Below, piece after piece: positions 60,623 to 64,000 of a stretch of DNA of 64,000 bases; position 1 is the first letter of the stretch; each line of letters opens with the position of its first letter. The stretch comes from SB15 sp964557285 (GTDB taxonomy: Bacteria > Chloroflexota > Anaerolineae > Aggregatilineales > J027). Location: assembly GCA_964557285.1 (NCBI GenBank), contig CAZKZS010000001.1, positions 1 through 64,000 of the forward strand. The letters are read 5' to 3'. The translations under genes were made by a program, and so were the position numbers. The notes under the pieces were generated by a model. It saw nothing but the letters and a program-made list of their open reading frames with translations, searched no databases and had not been told where the DNA came from.

Positions 60623-62188
60623 ATGATTCTCGCTTCGGACTGGATTGCACATCACGCAGACCGCACGCCGGATAAACTGGCGATGGTTGACCAGGCCACA
60701 GGCCGCCGCTTTACGTATGGTGATTTTCATCAGCGCGTGGGAGCGCTGGCTGCCTTTTTACGGGACGAGTGGAATATCGGTTTTGGCGATACAGTTGCCA
60801 TTCTGGGGAAAAATTCCAGCGATTATTTTGAATTTCAATTTGCCTGTTTCCGCCTGGGCGCGGTGATGCTGCCCCTCAACTGGCGGCTGGCCGAACCCGA
60901 ACTGCTGTTTATTCTGAACGACGCAAAGCCAAAAGGCTTGGTTTATGACGGTGAATTTGCCAGCCGCGTGCCGCCGCTAATGGCGGGGTCGCCGCTTCAG
61001 TGTTGTATGCGTGTAGACGTGGGACAGCCGCCCGCCGATGAAAATCTGGCGTATGAAACTGCCCTGCTGCACACGGGCAAACCCGTCGAAATGTCGCCTA
61101 AAATTACCCATGATACCTGTGTCACCATCATGTACACGGCTGGCACAACCGGAAACCCCAAAGGCGTAATTATTACGCAGGGCATGACCTTCTGGAATGT
61201 CATTAATATCAGCGGCCCGACGGGATTAAGTTTTCATAGTGTGTATTATGTGCTGCTGCCGACTTTTCACACAGGCGGCCTGAATCTGTACGCCAACCCG
61301 ATTTTTCACTGGGGCGGCACGAATATCATTGCGCGGGAATTTGATGCTGGCCTCACGCTCAAAATGATCGCTGACCGGGAGGTAGGGCTGACTCACTTTT
61401 TTGGCGTGCCAGCTATTTACCTGTTTATGAGCCAGCACCCGGATTTTGAATCGACTGAACTGGCGCATATTGATTCGTGGGGCTGCGGCGGGGCGGCGCT
61501 GCCCGTGCCGGTGCTGGAAACCTATGCCCGTCGCGGCGCGATTATTCAGCCCGGCTTTGGCATGACCGAAACCAGCCCCACCGTCTTTTTGATGGCAAAA
61601 CGCATTACTCTGCAAAAGCCCACATCAGTGGGCAAACCATTGATGCACACCCGCGTTCGTGTGGTCGATGAAAATTTTGAGGATGTGCCGCCTGGTACGG
61701 TGGGCGAAGTGGTCATTAGCGGCCCGAACATCACCCCCGGTTATTTGAACCGGCCGGATGCCAACGCCGATAGTTTTACCACCGATGAATATGGGGTGCG
61801 CTGGTTACATTCCGGTGATGCCGGAACAATTGATGAGGACGATTGCATTTACATCGTCGACCGCTATAAAGATATGTATATTAGCGGCGGCGAAAATGTG
61901 TATCCGGCAGAAGTTGAAAAAGTGATTTTTCAGATTCCGCAGGTGGCCGATGTGGGGGTGATTGGCGTGCCAGATGAACGCTGGGGGGAAACGGGCATGG
62001 CGATTATTGTGCTGAAGGCAGGCCAGGAAGTGACGGATGAAGCGGTGTTTGAACACTGTCGCAAAAACCTTGCCAAATACAAAGTGCCAAAATACGTCGC
62101 TTACACCGATGCCCTGCCGCGCAACGCCGCCGGAAAAGTCCTGAAACGGGAACTGCGAGCCAGATATACTCAGCAGGAGAAAAAATAA
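60623..62188 (+). CDS. Acyl-CoA synthetase (AMP-forming)
   Basis: 521 residues of the ANL superfamily. A3 is MYTAGTTGNPKG (170-181), A5 QPGFGMTETSP, A7 WLHSGDAG, A8 DRYKDMYISGGENVYPAEVE and the catalytic Lys lies in AAGKVLKREL near the C-terminus. It activates an acid with ATP and CoA, likely a fatty or aromatic acid. An AAGGAA box precedes the ATG. The stop overlaps the next start (TAATG), so the cluster is one operon. Confidence 0.92.
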   Translation: MILASDWIAHHADRTPDKLAMVDQATGRRFTYGDFHQRVGALAAFLRDEWNIGFGDTVAILGKNSSDYFEFQFACFRLGAVMLPLNWRLAEPELLFILNDAKPKGLVYDGEFASRVPPLMAGSPLQCCMRVDVGQPPADENLAYETALLHTGKPVEMSPKITHDTCVTIMYTAGTTGNPKGVIITQGMTFWNVINISGPTGLSFHSVYYVLLPTFHTGGLNLYANPIFHWGGTNIIAREFDAGLTLKMIADREVGLTHFFGVPAIYLFMSQHPDFESTELAHIDSWGCGGAALPVPVLETYARRGAIIQPGFGMTETSPTVFLMAKRITLQKPTSVGKPLMHTRVRVVDENFEDVPPGTVGEVVISGPNITPGYLNRPDANADSFTTDEYGVRWLHSGDAGTIDEDDCIYIVDRYKDMYISGGENVYPAEVEKVIFQIPQVADVGVIGVPDERWGETGMAIIVLKAGQEVTDEAVFEHCRKNLAKYKVPKYVAYTDALPRNAAGKVLKRELRARYTQQEKK

Positions 62189-62988
62189 TGCCTATCGCAG
62201 CAACAAAAACCATCAACCTTTATTATGAAATACACGGCGAGTCCAACCCCGAAACCCTGCTGCTGATTAATGGTGTGGGGCAGTGGCACGCCGCCTGGTG
62301 GCGAAATGTGGAAGCACTCGCGCAGTCCTTCCGGGTAGTGACTTTTGATAATCGCGGCATCGGCGATTCCGATAAACCCGACGTAGCCTATACGCTGGAA
62401 ATGATGGCTGAGGATACCCTTGCCCTGATGGACGCCCTCAACATCGAAAAAACGCACGTTTTAGGCCATTCAATGGGCGGGGGAATCGCGCTGTTTATGG
62501 CGAAAAAAGCGCCCGAACGGATGAGCAAAATGATTCTGGCTTCTACGCTGTACTGGGGGCCAAAAGTGGTTATGCCGTCGCCGCGTGCCATGCAGGTACT
62601 CATGGACAGGTCGGGCGATCCGGTAGAACTGGTGAAGCGGGGGATACGGATTGCGGCGGCCGACGGGTTTGAAGAACGCGACCCCGAAGGTTTTGCCAGA
62701 CTCATCGACCTGCGATTTCAAAGCAAACAGCCGCCGGAATTTTATCTTAAACAGAGTCAATCCGGCCTGACATATCTGCAACAGGACCACATTGCCGACT
62801 TTACGCCGCCGACTCCGGTGCTGCTGATGGTTGGAGAATGTGATGAGGTCGCGCCGCGTGCCAACAGTGACGCGATTGCGGCAGTGTGGGGGTGTCCGGT
62901 GTTTGAAATTCAGGGTGCGGGGCATCTGTTTAACATTGAAAAACCCGCTGAAACCAACGCGGCCATCCTTGAGTTTTTGAAAGCCTGA
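62188..62988 (+). CDS. Alpha/beta hydrolase
   Basis: 266 residues. NGVGQWHAAWW oxyanion region, nucleophile Ser95 in GHSMGG, Asp219 in VGECDEVAP and His246 in GAGHLFN. No signal peptide. In the setting of a CoA ligase and FabH-like enzymes it may be a thioesterase, a lactonase or an OleB-like decarboxylase; sequence alone does not decide. Confidence 0.85.
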   Translation: MPIAATKTINLYYEIHGESNPETLLLINGVGQWHAAWWRNVEALAQSFRVVTFDNRGIGDSDKPDVAYTLEMMAEDTLALMDALNIEKTHVLGHSMGGGIALFMAKKAPERMSKMILASTLYWGPKVVMPSPRAMQVLMDRSGDPVELVKRGIRIAAADGFEERDPEGFARLIDLRFQSKQPPEFYLKQSQSGLTYLQQDHIADFTPPTPVLLMVGECDEVAPRANSDAIAAVWGCPVFEIQGAGHLFNIEKPAETNAAILEFLKA

Positions 62989-62990
62989 CC

Positions 62991-63956
62991 ATGTACGCAC
63001 AGATTATCAGTACCGGACGTTACGTTCCCGCCCGTGTTTTGACCAATGCCGAACTGGACCAGATGCTTGGTGAGCCTGTGGGCGAATGGCTCATTCAAAA
63101 TGTCGGTATTCGGGAACGGCATCTCATGGCCGACGATGAAAATACCTCCGATTTGGCGGTGAATGCAGCACGGGATACGCTGCAAAAGGTCGGTGTTTCG
63201 CCGGAACAACTCAATTTAATTATCCTGGCAACCGATACGCCGGATTATATTTCGCCTGGTACGGCGTCGGTGGTGCAGCACAAATTAGGGGCAAAACACG
63301 CTGGCACATTTGATATTAACAATGCCTGCGCCGCCTGGGGAACAGGACTCGAAATCGCCAGCCGTTACATTGCGACCGACCCAGATTACCAGTACATTCT
63401 CGTCATTGGGGCGTATGGCATGTCCCGCTACGTGGACTGGACGGACAAACGTACCTGTACCCTGTTTGCGGACGGGGCGGGCGCGGTGCTGCTGTGTTCA
63501 GGGGATACGCCGGGGTTTTTGGGCGCGAAAATTATCGCGGATGGCAGCTTTCATGATTATATGGGCGTGTTTACGGCTGGCACGGCCAACGTGGAAACCC
63601 GCCCCTATCTGCGGATTCAAAAACGCTTCCCGCCGGATACCAATCAGACCCACTGGATTCCCCTGATTCGTGACTTGATGCAAAAAATTCAGCGGCCTGT
63701 CAGCGCGATTGACCACATTTATTTTACCCAGTTGAATCTGCGGACCATTGAATTTGTCATGCGGGAACTGGGGCTGCCGATGGAAAAAACGCATACCATT
63801 ATGGACAAATGGGGGTATACGGGGTCGGCCTGTATGCCGATGGCGCTGGATGACGCGATTGAGCAGGGCAAAAGTCCAAAGGCGGGAGAACTGGTGATTT
63901 TTTGTTCCAGTGGGGCGGGCTTCACCATGACCGCAACCGCTTTTTTGTGGGTGTGA
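62991..63956 (+). CDS. FabH-like ketosynthase III homologue lacking His and Asn
   Basis: 321 residues. Cys113 (NNACAAWG) is kept, but the His of the PHQAN motif is Thr246 (FTQLNLR) and the Asn of the GNTS motif is Tyr276 (WGYTGSA). Only the acyl-accepting Cys remains. This fits a partner subunit of a heteromeric pair with the gene at 59595 or an acyl-transfer enzyme rather than a condensing one. It starts 2 bp after the hydrolase stop. Confidence 0.78.
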   Translation: MYAQIISTGRYVPARVLTNAELDQMLGEPVGEWLIQNVGIRERHLMADDENTSDLAVNAARDTLQKVGVSPEQLNLIILATDTPDYISPGTASVVQHKLGAKHAGTFDINNACAAWGTGLEIASRYIATDPDYQYILVIGAYGMSRYVDWTDKRTCTLFADGAGAVLLCSGDTPGFLGAKIIADGSFHDYMGVFTAGTANVETRPYLRIQKRFPPDTNQTHWIPLIRDLMQKIQRPVSAIDHIYFTQLNLRTIEFVMRELGLPMEKTHTIMDKWGYTGSACMPMALDDAIEQGKSPKAGELVIFCSSGAGFTMTATAFLWV

Positions 63957-63971
63957 ACGAGGGAAAAACCT

Positions 63972-64000
63972 ATGTATGTGGGAGATATTTTAGGGCGGAG
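63972..64000 (+). CDS. Start of a further gene, possibly an AMP-binding ligase (partial)
   Basis: ATG at 63972 with GAGGGA upstream gives MYVGDILGR, then the window ends. This resembles the first residues of acyl-CoA ligases (M-(N/Y)-(I/V)-G-D-xL-xRR), which would suit the cluster, but nine codons are too few to be sure. Confidence 0.4.

Overview
The window reads as a piece of a bacterial chromosome, most likely from a member of the Chloroflexota (Anaerolineae-like). This is inferred, not proven. Many exported proteins carry long Thr-Pro linkers (TPTPTATPT type), there are many lipoproteins and PD40/beta-propeller proteins, two proteins carry SH3b-like domains, one protein is LLM/F420-like, and no outer-membrane genes are seen. 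Genes are tightly packed in short operons, often with ATGA, TAATG or TGATG overlaps. No rRNA, tRNA, CRISPR array, phage or transposase gene was seen. A run of ten N at 42107-42116 marks an assembly join inside a gene.

Layout. 1-3.2 kb: uppP (cut by the window edge) and tgt, then small secreted and DUF1801 proteins. 3.2-11.8 kb: two paralogous ABC exporters, an HTH-DUF4058 protein, a GT-C-like membrane protein and a zinc alcohol dehydrogenase. 11.8-26.4 kb: a cell-surface block with beta-propeller proteins, two orphan SAF/CpaB-like proteins, SixA, a six-hairpin-glycosidase-like protein, an SH3b-SGNH hydrolase, a PAS histidine kinase with a GNAT enzyme and a nitrilase, and a membrane-anchored C39-TPR protein. 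26.5-34.2 kb, mostly minus strand: a GH13 enzyme, a methyltransferase, a metallophosphoesterase, an MBL hydrolase, lipoproteins with a repeated domain, a DUF3048 protein and a TPR protein. 34.2-43.5 kb: a phosphatase, a PIG-L deacetylase, an esterase, a VOC protein, a MiaB-type methylthiotransferase, a nucleotidyltransferase, a GH13 branching-enzyme-like protein, DUF892 and an SDR.

43.5-50 kb is the most interesting part: a sulfite assimilation and siroheme operon (sulfite reductase hemoprotein, CC/CXXC-type APS reductase, a candidate oxyanion permease, precorrin-2 dehydrogenase, a CbiX-type ferrochelatase with an Fe-S tail, SUMT). Ahead of it are two successive cysteine-rich leader peptides, each followed by an intrinsic terminator. 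In the first, the end of the leader ORF is perfectly complementary to the 5' arm of the terminator. This is the geometry of ribosome-mediated attenuation that senses cysteine. The genes provide the reductases that make sulfide for cysteine and the cofactor (siroheme) that the sulfite reductase needs.

50-64 kb: an LLM oxidoreductase, an ABC-F protein with a structured 5' leader, two tandem UPF0316 proteins, an SH3-like lipoprotein, an AMMECR1 protein, a flavin reductase, an alkaline-phosphatase-superfamily enzyme, a KamA-like radical SAM enzyme, and at the end a fatty-acyl cluster (two FabH-like proteins with altered active sites, an acyl-CoA synthetase, an alpha/beta hydrolase, and the start of another gene).

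Small dispersed repeats lie in the gaps: family A (43 bp, three copies), family B (23-bp hairpin, four copies) and family C (two copies, one translated in frame inside cbiX). One 214-bp MITE-like element has 15-bp terminal inverted repeats and a 9-bp target duplication. All domain names rest on motif recognition by eye; no database search was run.
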